64,000 nucleotides of DNA from G965233625 sp965233625 (lineage in GTDB: Bacteria > Planctomycetota > Planctomycetia > Pirellulales > Pirellulaceae): NCBI GenBank assembly GCA_965233625.1, contig OZ247499.1:1922001-1986000 (forward strand), written 5' to 3'. Position numbers and translations under genes: made by a program. Shown in pieces: positions 1-12,551 of this stretch (position 1 is its first letter; the number at the start of each line of letters is the position of its first letter). A model generated the notes under the pieces. It was not told where the DNA came from. It made no database searches and saw only the letters and a list, made by a program, of their open reading frames with translations.

Positions 1-32
1 CCCGTAGGGCAAGGCTCCGCCTGCCGATGTTA
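1..32. repeat. Copy of a dispersed palindromic repeat (CCCGTAGGGC family)
   Basis: The window opens with cccgtagggcaaggctccgc followed by ctgccgatg. It contains an imperfect inverted repeat (GGCAAGGC-TCC-GCCTGCC) and lies just downstream of the dnaE2 stop codon. A near-identical 5' half recurs at 12481, and a longer related inverted repeat lies at 16775-16853. All copies are intergenic. The element may extend to the left of the window. It could act as a transcription terminator for the mutagenesis operon, but no U-tract is visible. Confidence 0.55.
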
Positions 33-87
33 CGCACTCCACTGCAAACGTCGTCTGAGGCGCGTCTCCCCCACGGCGCCAAGAAAT

Positions 88-3000
88 TCAACGGAAGTCG
101 CGTGACTTCAGATGCAGTGCTTCCAGCCGCGTCGTCAGATCTTCGATGCGGCTGACAATCACGTGAATCACGGTGTCTTTCGTTTCGACCCGGCCATGCA
201 CGATCCATGCCTGCGAATGTTCCGTGATGCGGCGGTTGTGCTCCCACACGTCGATGTGAAACAGTAGATTGGCAATACCTGTTTCATCTTCCAGCGTGAC
301 AAAGGTAATGCCCTTGGCCGTGCTGGGGCGTTGCCGCAGCAGGACGATGCCGGCGACCTTCGCCTGGCTGTTGTTTTCCACCTGCTGAAGCGCGGCGGTG
401 GTGATGACGCCAATGCGTGTCAGGTCTTCGCGCTGAAACGCCATCGGATGCGACCGCAGCGAGAGCCCGGTCGCCAGATAGTCGGCGTGCACTTCTTCCT
501 GCGGCGCCATCGCCGGCAATTGCGGGGTGGTTTCTTCCAGTTCCGCCCGGTCAAACAGCACGCCTTGTTGCGGCTTGGCGTCCGCGGCCAGGGCGTTCCA
601 CAGCGATTCGCGGCGGCTGCCTTGCAACGCCCCAAAAGCGTCGGCTTCAGCCAGAATCAGCAGTTGCGCGCGGGGCAGCCGCGTTCTCTTAAGAAACCCG
701 CTCAGCGACTTAAACGCACCGTCTTCTCTTGCCTGCTCGATGACTGTCGCCCACTGCTGTTGAAAGCCGCGTACCAGCCGGTAGCCCAGCCGCAACGCAC
801 TTTGCCCGCTGACTTTTTCAATCGTGCAGTCCCAGTGGCTGGCGTTCACATCTACAGGCAGCACCGTCACGTTGTGTTCGCGGACATCGCGCACCAGTTG
901 CGCCGGGGCGTAGAAGCCCATGGGCAGACTGTTGATGATGGCGCCGGTGAACTCTGCCGGATAATGACACTTCAGCCACGCCGAGACGTACACCAGCATA
1001 GCGAAACTGGCGGCGTGTGATTCCGGAAAACCGTATTCGCCAAAGCCGCGGATCTGCTGGAACACTCGCTCTGCGAATTCACCTTCCAGGCCGTGGCGTT
1101 TCATCCCTTTCAGCAGTTTCCCGTGAAACTGATCGATCACACCCGGCCGGCGCCAGGCGCCCATCGCCCGCCGCAACTGATCGGCTTCGCCCGGTGTGAA
1201 CCCCGCCGCCACCACCGCCAGTTGCATGCACTGTTCCTGAAACAGCGGCACGCCGAGTGTTTTCTCAAGTACACCGCGGATCGCGTCGTTGGGATATTCG
1301 GGTTCTTCTTCACCGTTGCGGCGTTTCAGGTACGGGTGCACCATCTTCCCCTGAATGGGGCCGGGCCGCACGATGGCGACTTCAATCACCAGATCGTAAA
1401 ACTTCCGCGGCTTCAAACGTGGCAGCATGCTCATCTGCGCGCGGCTTTCAATCTGAAACACGCCAACCGTATCCGCCTTGCAGATCATGTCGTAAGTCGC
1501 TGAATCTTCTGGCGGAACGGTGGCCATTGTCCAGGTTTCACCGTGGCTCTTTTCGATCAAGCCGAAGCACTTGCGGATTGCGGTCAGCATGCCCAGCGAG
1601 AGACAGTCAATCTTCAGGATTCCCAGATCGTCCAGGTCGTCTTTGTTCCACTGCACCACGGTGCGGCCGTCCATCGCGGCGTTTTCAATCGGCACCAGTT
1701 CATGCAACGGCCCGCGTGTAATCACCATGCCGCCCACGTGTTGCGACAGGTGCCGGGGGAAGCCCAGAATCTGATCCACCAGGTAGAAGAAACGCTGACC
1801 GGTTTCCGACTCAGCATCGAAGCCGATCTCCTGACAGCGCTCTTCAAAGTCTGTCTGCTGCCTATACCGCCCGGCGCATTTGGCCAGCCGGTCCACCAGA
1901 TCTAACGATAGCCCTAGCGCTTTGCCCACATCGCGCACAGCCGACCGCGGACGGTAGGTCACGGTAACGGCAGTAATACCAGCCCGCTCGCGGCCGTATT
2001 TTTCGTAAATGTATTGCAGCACTTCTTCGCGGCGTTCGTGCTCGAAATCCACATCGATATCCGGCGCCTCGTCCCGTTCGCGACTGATGAACCGCTCGAA
2101 CAGCACATTGATCCGGCCGGGGTCAATCGGCGTAATGCCTAGGCAGTAGCAGACGGCCGAGTTCGCTGCTGAGCCTCGGCCCTGACACAGAATACCGCGC
2201 CCGCGGGCGAAGCGAACCAGATCCCACGTCGTCAAAAAGTACGACTCGTATCGTAGTTCTTCAATAAGCTGCAGTTCATGCGTCAGCAGTTGCTTGACCT
2301 TGGCAGGCACACCCTGCGGATAGCGTTCTGCGGCAGATTGCCAGGTGAGGTCGCGCAGATGCTGGATCGGCGTTTTACCCGGCGGGGCGAGTTCTTCAGG
2401 GTATTCGTACTTCAGCTCGCTCATGCAGAAGCGGCACTGGCTGGCGATTTCTAACGTCCGCTCGATGGCGCCGGGCAGTTCGCGATACAACGCCACCCGC
2501 GCAGTAGGCGGATGCAGATACCGCTCACCGTTGGCTGTCAGATATTCGCACGCCGCATCCACATGCGTCTGATGCCGGATCGCCGTTAGCACATCGTGCA
2601 GCGGCTTGCGTGCTGGCGTATGAAACAGCACATTCCCCGCCGCTACCAGGGGCAGCGATGTTTCGCGCGACAACTGCTGCAGCCACCCGCGGCGGTAATC
2701 ATCGTGCGGCCCCCGCTGAAACTCCGCCAGCAGATAACACCCGTGGCCAAAAATTTCGCGATACAGCCGCGCGTCGCCGGCGGCGAACTGTTCTTTATCG
2801 ATGGGCGGCAGCACACCGGCGATCAGTTCTGCAGCGTTGCGGCTGACATCGTCTATCGTCAGGCGGCACTCCCCCTTCGGCGCCCGCCGGCAGCCGGTGG
2901 TAATCAAGCTGCACAGCGAAGCATAGCCCCGGCGGCTGGTCGCCCACAGCACCACAGGCTCTGCGTCGACCGGGCGGATTTCGGCGCCGACGATCAGCGG

Positions 3001-3177
3001 AACCGGGTGGTCCTTGGTCGCCGTATACGCACGCGCCATTCCTGCCACGCTATGCCGGTCCGTTACCGCCAGCGCGGCATACTTCAGCGCGGCCGCCCTG
3101 GCGATAAGTTCGTCCGGGTGCGAAGCAGCTTGCAGGAACGAGAAGTTCGTCAGGCAGTGTAGCTCTGCGTATTTCAT
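88..3177 (-). CDS. dnaE2: Error-prone DNA polymerase III alpha subunit, DnaE2/ImuC
   Basis: This is the catalytic polymerase of the ImuA-ImuB-DnaE2 mutasome, a C-family DNA polymerase used for SOS-induced translesion synthesis. It has an N-terminal PHP domain (YAELHCLTNFSFL near residue 3; VTDRHS near residue 39), then palm and fingers with the acidic triad motif APDIDVDFEH near residue 372. The C-terminal OB-fold starts around residue 935 (AGIVLLRQRPSTAKGITFVT). The 1029 aa length is normal for DnaE2 and shorter than replicative DnaE. The ATG lies 12 nt after the imuB stop, with TAAGGCG as a likely ribosome binding site inside the end of imuB, so it is the last gene of the operon. Family assignment is firm; SOS induction is inferred from the cassette and promoter. 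Confidence 0.96.
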   Translation of the reverse strand: MKYAELHCLTNFSFLQAASHPDELIARAAALKYAALAVTDRHSVAGMARAYTATKDHPVPLIVGAEIRPVDAEPVVLWATSRRGYASLCSLITTGCRRAPKGECRLTIDDVSRNAAELIAGVLPPIDKEQFAAGDARLYREIFGHGCYLLAEFQRGPHDDYRRGWLQQLSRETSLPLVAAGNVLFHTPARKPLHDVLTAIRHQTHVDAACEYLTANGERYLHPPTARVALYRELPGAIERTLEIASQCRFCMSELKYEYPEELAPPGKTPIQHLRDLTWQSAAERYPQGVPAKVKQLLTHELQLIEELRYESYFLTTWDLVRFARGRGILCQGRGSAANSAVCYCLGITPIDPGRINVLFERFISRERDEAPDIDVDFEHERREEVLQYIYEKYGRERAGITAVTVTYRPRSAVRDVGKALGLSLDLVDRLAKCAGRYRQQTDFEERCQEIGFDAESETGQRFFYLVDQILGFPRHLSQHVGGMVITRGPLHELVPIENAAMDGRTVVQWNKDDLDDLGILKIDCLSLGMLTAIRKCFGLIEKSHGETWTMATVPPEDSATYDMICKADTVGVFQIESRAQMSMLPRLKPRKFYDLVIEVAIVRPGPIQGKMVHPYLKRRNGEEEPEYPNDAIRGVLEKTLGVPLFQEQCMQLAVVAAGFTPGEADQLRRAMGAWRRPGVIDQFHGKLLKGMKRHGLEGEFAERVFQQIRGFGEYGFPESHAASFAMLVYVSAWLKCHYPAEFTGAIINSLPMGFYAPAQLVRDVREHNVTVLPVDVNASHWDCTIEKVSGQSALRLGYRLVRGFQQQWATVIEQAREDGAFKSLSGFLKRTRLPRAQLLILAEADAFGALQGSRRESLWNALAADAKPQQGVLFDRAELEETTPQLPAMAPQEEVHADYLATGLSLRSHPMAFQREDLTRIGVITTAALQQVENNSQAKVAGIVLLRQRPSTAKGITFVTLEDETGIANLLFHIDVWEHNRRITEHSQAWIVHGRVETKDTVIHVIVSRIEDLTTRLEALHLKSRDFR

Positions 3178-3189
3178 CTACCGCACGCC

Positions 3190-4707
3190 TTAAAACTCAC
3201 CGTGCAGAAACCACCTGCCATCGGTCAATTGCTGAAACACCCAGAACCAGCTGCCGTTGGCAATCTCAACGCGGTAATAATCGCGGCGGACCAGCGGCCC
3301 GCACCACCAGTCTGACTCGATCCGCTCCGGTCCCCACCAGCGCGACACTATCCACCGCGCACCTTCCACAAGCATCGCCGTTGGCCTGGCGCCGGAATCT
3401 TCCGCCAGCAGTTGAAACTCCTTCGGCTGCGCATAAATGCAGAACGGCCGGTCGTGCAGACGAAGTGGCAAAGCGGCTGGCCCGGCAGCGTTCTGTTTGT
3501 TCGTGATTGCCGTGTAGCGGTAAGATCTTTCCGGCAACGCGTAGTGCGTTAACTGCGGCTGCACCACTGCGTCTTCGCCCAGCCGGCTGCTAAGACGGTT
3601 CAGCAGCACCGGAAGTTCTTTCTGTACGGCTTGCTGGGCGCCGTCGAAAACTTCTAACTGCTCCCACTGCAAAGGGGCCGGGTCCAGCGCTTCCAGCCAC
3701 ATGGCGATGACCGGCGCGGGAATTTCCGCACGTTCCAGATGCAGCCGGAACAGTTCGCAGACGTGCCTGGTGGCGCTGGTCAACTGACAAAGCCGCACGG
3801 CGATGCGCAACTGCTGCCGGTTATCGCAATCAATCAGGCAATCAACACGCCGCGTTCCTAAAGATCGTTCGCGCAGCGGCTTCATCAGCTTCTGCAGCAG
3901 AGCTTCAAACAACGTCTCCACCGCGGCGGGCTGCGTTACGCCATGCTGCAGCGTGCGGCCCACCCGGTAACAAGGCTCTGCCCGGTGCGGCGTAATCAAT
4001 TCTTCACATCGCGCGAGAAACTGTTCGCGCCGCATGTTCAGTTCCCGGCCGAAACGCGCGGGCAGCGAATGCCGGTTGAGCTTCAGCAGTTGCCCCGCGG
4101 TGCGGATGCCTAGCCTGGCAAGCAGCTGCAGAATCTGCTCGCTCAGCCGCAGACACGCCACCGGCGCCTGGTGCAAAGCCGAATAGTCGCCCACCGGCAG
4201 AATCTGCGGCGAGTTTTTACTGGTGCGAAAATGCGCCGCCGCCCATGCTGACCCGACTGAGTCACTCACGCCAATCCGCGCCGTCAGCTTCCAGCGGGAA
4301 AACCGCGCCGCCAGCTTCTGCGCCAGGGGCGCCTCGCCCGCAAACAGATGAGCCACACCGGTGATATCCAGCAGCAGGCTTTCCGGCGGCTGAAGGTCCT
4401 CCAGTCCAACGCACGGGCTGAACGCTTCGCACGCGATTGCCAGCTTCTCCAGCGCGCGGCGATCTTCCTGCGGCTCAACCGGCTCTGCCAGCAGCACGCC
4501 GGCATTCCCCGCCAGCGACCTTGCGTCCGCCAGTAGCGAACCCGGGGCAATGCCCAAACGCCGCGCCGGCTGGTTGCAGTAGCGGATGGTTTCTTTGCCG
4601 CGCACCGTTTCCGTCAGTAGTAGCGGTGCGGTGCGAAGTTGCGGCCGGGTTGTTTCCCGTCGCTGTACAGGCCAGTTGGGAAGCCAGAGACATAAGATGC
4701 GTTTCAT
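3190..4707 (-). CDS. imuB: ImuB, catalytically inactive Y-family polymerase-like protein
   Basis: ImuB is the adaptor of the mutasome; it has a Y-family polymerase fold and links DnaE2 to the sliding clamp. The N-terminus (MKRILCLWLPNWPVQRRE) has the Y-family first strand, but the metal-binding Asp expected there is absent, as is usual for ImuB. The fold continues with LLLDITGVAHLFAGE near residue 112, helix-hairpin-helix-like LLARLGIRTAGQLLKLN near residue 193, a little-finger region, and an ImuB-type C-terminus rich in Trp (RWWGPERIESDWW). Its 505 aa is typical. The frame also opens one codon earlier at a TTG, but I take the ATG at 4707. A gap of about 130 nt separates it from imuA and 12 nt from dnaE2. 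Confidence 0.92.
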   Translation of the reverse strand: MKRILCLWLPNWPVQRRETTRPQLRTAPLLLTETVRGKETIRYCNQPARRLGIAPGSLLADARSLAGNAGVLLAEPVEPQEDRRALEKLAIACEAFSPCVGLEDLQPPESLLLDITGVAHLFAGEAPLAQKLAARFSRWKLTARIGVSDSVGSAWAAAHFRTSKNSPQILPVGDYSALHQAPVACLRLSEQILQLLARLGIRTAGQLLKLNRHSLPARFGRELNMRREQFLARCEELITPHRAEPCYRVGRTLQHGVTQPAAVETLFEALLQKLMKPLRERSLGTRRVDCLIDCDNRQQLRIAVRLCQLTSATRHVCELFRLHLERAEIPAPVIAMWLEALDPAPLQWEQLEVFDGAQQAVQKELPVLLNRLSSRLGEDAVVQPQLTHYALPERSYRYTAITNKQNAAGPAALPLRLHDRPFCIYAQPKEFQLLAEDSGARPTAMLVEGARWIVSRWWGPERIESDWWCGPLVRRDYYRVEIANGSWFWVFQQLTDGRWFLHGEF

Positions 4708-4836
4708 CAAAGTTGCAAGGTGTTAAGCTGGCAACTGCAAAAGTGATGACGCCTTAAACGGAAGAAGTGAAGCCGTTCGTGGCGTTGTAATCAGAAAGGG
4801 ATGCAGTTGTCAGTCGCTCAGCCGGATGGCGGGCGG

Positions 4837-5526
4837 TCATTCTCTGTGAAATGGCAGAGAACGCTGCCCGGCCGGTTCGCCGCTGGGTGATTGTTCCGGG
4901 GAAAACTCCATCACAACGCCACCGCCCTTCACCCCTGAAGTGGCGTAAACTTTTAATGCAAACCGGGGCGAATCGCCGGTCGAAGGCTGCGGCTCTACCA
5001 GCAGCCGCAAATCCGCCCAGGTCGGCCGGCTGAGCATGCTGGTGGCCCGCAGTAGAAAACCGATCACGCCCGACTTCTCCGCGGCCAGCTTCAACCGCCG
5101 GTAAGCGATAGGGCTGATCGCAGCCACTTCGCCCCACACCAGCGACGCTGCCTGGCAGGAGAGCGCCTGTTCCCACGACCACAGCAGATCGCGGGCAGAG
5201 CCGGGCTGCACGATCACCATCGCCTGCAGGTCAAAGCCCGCCGCCGCCAGCGCAGGCGGGAAGATGCGACGGGCGGGGTCAATCAGAATCGCCGGCCGCT
5301 GCCTGCTGACCCACCGCCGGGCCATCAACAGCGACGCCGTCCTGGCCAACGAGCCTTCCGCCAGCCATTCCACCAGTTGCCCCGGCTGGCACCCGCCGCC
5401 CAGCAGGCGGTCGATCTCCGCACAACTACTGGCGACCGCCCCCTTGGGAGGGTGGTTGTCATTGCCAGAGAACCTCTGCAATTGCTCACGCAAAGCGGCG
5501 ACTTGTTGATGAATGACCATGTTCAT
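4837..5526 (-). CDS. imuA: ImuA, RecA-like mutasome accessory protein
   Basis: ImuA is the first gene of the imuA-imuB-dnaE2 cassette and belongs to the RecA/SulA-like fold group. The core begins with CAEIDRLLGGGCQPGQLVEW, which matches RecA-family architecture. The phosphate-binding loop that should follow (GxxxxGKT) reads AEGSLARTAS, so Walker A is degenerate. Later strands (AAISPIAYRRLKLAAEKSG) match the family. It has 229 aa when started at the ATG at 5526, which has CGGGAG six bases upstream. A GTG at 5559 would add 11 residues but would overlap the promoter -10 region and spacer, so I reject it. Function as a mutasome partner is inferred from the family and the cassette. Confidence 0.88.
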   Translation of the reverse strand: MNMVIHQQVAALREQLQRFSGNDNHPPKGAVASSCAEIDRLLGGGCQPGQLVEWLAEGSLARTASLLMARRWVSRQRPAILIDPARRIFPPALAAAGFDLQAMVIVQPGSARDLLWSWEQALSCQAASLVWGEVAAISPIAYRRLKLAAEKSGVIGFLLRATSMLSRPTWADLRLLVEPQPSTGDSPRFALKVYATSGVKGGGVVMEFSPEQSPSGEPAGQRSLPFHRE

Positions 5527-5540
5527 TGACTCCCGGAGAG

Positions 5541-5569
5541 ATAATGAACAAATGAACACTACATGTCAA
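5541..5569 (-). promoter_or_regulatory. Sigma-70-type promoter of imuA-imuB-dnaE2 with embedded tandem octamer
   Basis: On the minus strand a perfect -35 TTGACA (5564-5569) is followed by 17 nt and -10 CATTAT (5541-5546). The spacer and -10 contain an exact tandem octamer, TGTTCATT-TGTTCATT. The predicted transcript would start about 10 nt before the imuA ribosome binding site. The placement over the spacer suggests an operator for a repressor such as LexA, since these cassettes are usually LexA-controlled. The exact binding motif in this lineage is not known to me. Confidence 0.72.
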
Positions 5570-5805
5570 GCTGTTTAATTTCTCGCCCGCAGACGGAAAC
5601 TGCTGACACACTTGTGTCACCGGGGCGGAACGCCCGAGAACTTTTTTACGTCGCACACCGCAGCACGGTACAAATCCCCGTTCCCCTTCCACTTGCAGCG
5701 CTGCAATATCCGCCAGGCAAAAGAAAGCGAAGCTATCGCAAAGGATCACTACCTGCAGACAGCCGATGAAAACTTCGCCGCGACCGTAAACCCTGAGCCT
5801 CAAAA

Positions 5806-5830
5806 CGAAAAAACCCCAGATTTACCGGGG
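5806..5830 (-). terminator. Rho-independent terminator downstream of tRNA-Ser
   Basis: Read on the minus strand, CCCCGG-TAAAT-CTGGGG forms a 6-bp stem (one G-T pair) with a 5-nt loop, followed by TTTTTTCGTTTT. It lies about 38 nt past the 3' end of the tRNA gene and in the same orientation, so it most likely ends the tRNA transcript. Confidence 0.75.
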
Positions 5831-5867
5831 TATTCCGTCGTTTGCCGTGATACGGCTAGTAGCTTAG

Positions 5868-5949
5868 CGGAGGGCACGAGACTCGAACTCGCAACCCCTT
5901 GCGGGGCACTTCATTTCCAATGAAGCCGCTAACCATTCGCTTACCCTCC
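5868..5949 (-). tRNA. tRNA-Ser (anticodon GGA)
   Basis: The minus strand folds as a class II tRNA. The acceptor stem is GGAGGGT with GCCCTCC plus discriminator G. The anticodon arm is CTTCA-TTGGAAA-TGAAG with anticodon GGA. There is a long variable arm (GCCCC-GCAA-GGGG region), and the T arm is GCGAG-TTCGAGT-CTCGT. The large variable arm agrees with the serine anticodon. The D arm is short and pairs weakly, and base 8 is A rather than the usual U. CCA is not encoded. Confidence 0.85.
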
Positions 5950-5981
5950 TCACGGACGCTCTGTTGCTTCCGTAGGGCTAA

Positions 5982-6010
5982 ATTGTAGTGACCGTGCTGC
6001 GTTGTTGAAA
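5982..6010 (-). promoter_or_regulatory. Possible promoter of tRNA-Ser
   Basis: On the minus strand, TTTCAA (6005-6010) is followed by 17 nt and TACAAT (5982-5987), which is one mismatch from the -10 consensus. The -10 lies 32 nt upstream of the tRNA 5' end. The -35 match is poor. Confidence 0.4.
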
Positions 6011-6035
6011 GTGGGTTCTGACGGGTGCGCAGCTT

Positions 6036-7367
6036 TTAGGCGGCGCGGCGGATGTGGGTGATGTGTGGACGCTGATTCTGATGCAAAGCGGCCAGCAGTT
6101 TGACGGTGGTGGTGGCGGCGCCAGCCTGCTGTTTAACGCATTGCCTTGCGGCTTCGCCGTATTGCTGGCGGTATGCTGGCGATGCCGCACAAGTCGTGAC
6201 AAACCGGGTCAGGGCAGGTTCATCTTCAACCACCACGGCAGCGTCCTGGGCGAGTAGAAGTGCGACAACGTCGCGGAAATTGCGTGTCTTGGGGCCGAAG
6301 GAAACCGCGGCTCCGTAGGCAGCGGGTTCGATCATATTCTGCCCACCGCGGCGGCCCATGCTACCGCCAACATAAGCAATGTGCGACGCGCCCCACCAGG
6401 CGCCGAGTTCCCCGACAACGTCCACCAGTAGCACGCGTGCGGGGGGCGACCCACCGTTCTGCTTAGATGTTTCGGCCGAAATCCCCGTGCGACGCTGCCA
6501 GGGTACGCCGCTTCTGTCGAGCATGGCAGCGACTTCTGCAAAGCGTTCCGGGTGACGGGGTGTGATGATCAGCCGCAGGTTGGGATGTTCTGCGGAGGCC
6601 GAGCGGAATGCGTTTAAGGCGAATTCTTCTTCGGGATGCTGCGTGCTGCCAGCAAGGAAGACGATGTCGTCTGCGGAGATTCCTGCCAGTTCTTTCAGTT
6701 CGCGTGTCTTTGGATTGTTGCGGTCGGTGGTGGCGCCGTCGAACTTGACCGAACCGGTCACATGCACCTGCGATCCGCTGGCGCCAAGCTGGCGGAAGCG
6801 GCTGGCGAATGTTTCGTTCTGGACGGCGATCAGGTCGATCTGCTTTAGAAGCCGGGAGACGAACCATCGTGCACGCCCATAACCGCGGAAGCTGTTTTCG
6901 CTGAGCCGACCATTGATGACCGCCGTCTTCACCCCACGGCGTGCGGCAGTGGCGATCAGGTTGGGCCACAGTTCCAATTCCGCCAGCACCAGCATATCCG
7001 GCCGGATCCGCTGCATGGCGTTGCTGACCGCCCAACTAAAATCAAGCGGGCAATAGAACACGGTGTGGCCGTCGTATTTCTTTAACGCCAGCTCATAGCC
7101 GGTGCGCGTAGTCGATGAAATGTAAAAGCAGACCCCGGGGATGGCGGCCTCAAGACGCGGCAGCAGAGTAGCAAGAAGATTGATTTCGCCCACACTAACA
7201 GCATGCAGCCAGATGCACGGAGCGTCTCCTTTTCTGACTGGCGCCAGGCCGAAGAGCTTCTGCTTCCAGCCTGCGCGGTACTTCCCATGCCTGATGGCGG
7301 CGTAGCACAGGTAGGGCGATACAACGCACAGCAGTAGGCCGTACAGCAAGTTCAGGAGGTAACGCAC
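6036..7367 (-). CDS. waaA: 3-deoxy-D-manno-octulosonic acid (Kdo) transferase, WaaA/KdtA
   Basis: The enzyme transfers Kdo from CMP-Kdo to lipid IVA during lipopolysaccharide core synthesis, at the inner membrane. An N-terminal hydrophobic segment (LLNLLYGLLLCVVSPYL) is followed by family motifs: IWLHAVSVGEINL near residue 52, FYISSTTRTGYELA near residue 81, LVLAELELWPNLI near residue 125 and LIAVQNETFASRFRQLG near residue 178. The C-terminal half carries a GT-B donor domain (YVGGSMGRRGGQNMIEPAAYG). The 443 aa length is normal. The start is GTG at 7367, preceded by AAAGGA at good spacing. It follows secA by 42 nt on the same strand and may be cotranscribed. Its presence implies an LPS-bearing outer membrane. 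Confidence 0.94.
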   Translation of the reverse strand: MRYLLNLLYGLLLCVVSPYLCYAAIRHGKYRAGWKQKLFGLAPVRKGDAPCIWLHAVSVGEINLLATLLPRLEAAIPGVCFYISSTTRTGYELALKKYDGHTVFYCPLDFSWAVSNAMQRIRPDMLVLAELELWPNLIATAARRGVKTAVINGRLSENSFRGYGRARWFVSRLLKQIDLIAVQNETFASRFRQLGASGSQVHVTGSVKFDGATTDRNNPKTRELKELAGISADDIVFLAGSTQHPEEEFALNAFRSASAEHPNLRLIITPRHPERFAEVAAMLDRSGVPWQRRTGISAETSKQNGGSPPARVLLVDVVGELGAWWGASHIAYVGGSMGRRGGQNMIEPAAYGAAVSFGPKTRNFRDVVALLLAQDAAVVVEDEPALTRFVTTCAASPAYRQQYGEAARQCVKQQAGAATTTVKLLAALHQNQRPHITHIRRAA

Positions 7368-7409
7368 AGGGAGTCCTTTCCCGTGAGAAGCGTCGCGGTA
7401 GTCGCCGCT

Positions 7410-11099
<3,690 letters not shown>

Positions 11100-11653
11100 G
11101 ATTCGTCTGAGCTTTCGCGGCTTCGCAGTGGCTCATCCGTCGCCCAACTGTCTGAAGCCATCTATATAAAATGGGGCCTGCGAGAGGCCATCGACTTATC
11201 GAAATAAATGTATCTTGCTGCTCTGCAACGGCTTACGCGACGACAGCACCGCTCCAGTTATCCCGCCACAGCAATCGTGCCGGGCCCTGCACTTTAGATG
11301 CCAAAGGGATACAACGGGGGTGGACGCCCCTACGTGCGGGTAGCATCTCCGGCCCCCAAAACCGCTGAAACCATGGACCAGATCGCCGCAACACTTTCTC
11401 TCGCCGTAGCTTATAGCGATCGTAATATATGGTCAACTACAGTCGTTAAGCGTGTTTAGCCTGCGATATGCTACACAAACGCCCTATCTAGTTGTTCGAC
11501 GGGAAACCACCCAATATTGGGAAACCGCCCCGGCAATTACCTTGCGATGGTGGGATCGTGTGCTGAATTTGCCCGTGCCCTCCTGTGTTCCGGGCAAGTT
11601 GCTTTCTATGATGGTGGCTGCCCGCACGCATTGACTACACCGGCAGGATTTCC
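11100..11653. other. Intergenic region between divergent secA and metallo-hydrolase genes
   Basis: No gene is convincing in these 554 bases. The region must hold the divergent promoters. An AT-rich patch tctatataaaat lies at 11161 on the secA side, but I find no clear -35 for it. A GGCCT-GCGAG-AGGCC stem-loop sits at 11175-11195. A short GC-rich imperfect inverted repeat, gggggtggacgcccc at about 11316-11330, may be a relative of the dispersed palindromic repeats. A 60-codon open frame at 11452 has no ribosome binding site and no recognisable protein character. Confidence 0.5.
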
Positions 11654-12460
11654 GTGGCCAAACAAGCTGTCAGCATCGATATTCAAGGACAGATGATCCT
11701 GCTGGGGACGGGCACTTCGGTGGGCGTGCCGGCCATTGGCTGTGGTTGCGAAGTCTGCACCAGCCCCGACCCACGGAACACACGCACGCGCTGCTCTGTG
11801 ATTCTGGGTCTGCCAGAAGGCAACCTGCTGATCGACACGCCGCCCGATTTAAGGCAGCAACTGCTACGCGAGAAGATCGGCATCGTGCATGCCGTGGCGT
11901 TCACCCATGAACACGCCGATCATATCTTCGGCCTGGACGATCTACGGCTGTTTCAGTTCTATCTGGGCCGGAGTGTGCCTTTATATTGCGAAGAAATTGT
12001 CGAAAAGCGCCTGAGACACTCGTTTGACTACGCCTTTACGAACATCAAGCCCACGCACACCGGCGCGGCGCCTGCGCTGGAGTTTCACCGCATTTCGCTC
12101 GATCCGTTTCAGGTCCTGGGAGCAACCGTCACGCCCTTGCGGCTGCAACACGGCCCACGGTTTGAAGTGCTGGGCTTCCGCGTTGGCAACATCGCCTACT
12201 GCACCGACACCAATCATGTCCCGCCCGAAACCATGGAGAGGATGCAGGGCCTGGATGTGCTGATTCTCGACGCCCTCCGCGATGAACCCCATGTGACACA
12301 CTTCAGCCTGGACGAAGCCATCGCCACTGCCGAAGCGATCGGAGCACGGCGCACCGTGTTTACCCATTCGTCCCATCATCTCGAATACACCGCCACCAAC
12401 AATCGTCTGCCCCCCGGAATGGAACTAGCCTACGACGGGCAACGGTTGTTGCTTACATAA
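11654..12460 (+). CDS. MBL-fold metallo-hydrolase, PhnP-like
   Basis: This is a metallo-beta-lactamase fold hydrolase resembling the PhnP cyclic phosphodiesterase group. It begins with LLGTGTSVGVPAIGCGCEVC, the PhnP-type N-terminus whose Cys residues bind a structural metal. The metal-binding motif is FTHEHADHIFGLDDL near residue 82. Further metal ligands fit IAYCTDTNH near residue 183 and VFTHSSHHLEY near residue 238. I see no phosphonate-utilisation genes nearby, so the substrate is unknown. It has 268 aa from the GTG at 11654. An internal ATG at 11693, just before the conserved LLGTGTS strand, is an equally plausible start. The gene is followed by pyrE after about 90 nt that include a palindromic repeat. 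Confidence 0.88.
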   Translation: MAKQAVSIDIQGQMILLGTGTSVGVPAIGCGCEVCTSPDPRNTRTRCSVILGLPEGNLLIDTPPDLRQQLLREKIGIVHAVAFTHEHADHIFGLDDLRLFQFYLGRSVPLYCEEIVEKRLRHSFDYAFTNIKPTHTGAAPALEFHRISLDPFQVLGATVTPLRLQHGPRFEVLGFRVGNIAYCTDTNHVPPETMERMQGLDVLILDALRDEPHVTHFSLDEAIATAEAIGARRTVFTHSSHHLEYTATNNRLPPGMELAYDGQRLLLT

Positions 12461-12478
12461 CGGCTGAATGACCCTATC

Positions 12479-12510
12479 CGCCCGTAGGGCAGGCTCCGCC
12501 AGCGCCCGGC
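12479..12510. repeat. Copy of the CCCGTAGGGC palindromic repeat
   Basis: The sequence cccgtagggcaggctccgcc lies between the metallo-hydrolase stop and the pyrE start. It matches the first 20 bases of the window except for one A, and is related to the arms of the inverted repeat at 16775-16853. The 3' half of the palindrome is degraded here (agcgcccgg). Confidence 0.55.
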
Positions 12511-12551
12511 TCACCGATAACTATCCCTTTATCACTTCTCTGATAAACACC

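Noticed and set aside
4708..4836. Possible extra gene between imuB and imuA
   Set aside because: The gap of about 130 nt holds no start codon with a ribosome binding site and no conserved frame.
4754..5182. A 142-codon minus-strand frame overlapping imuA
   Set aside because: Reads the imuA sequence in another frame with Gly/Arg-rich output. imuA itself matches its family.
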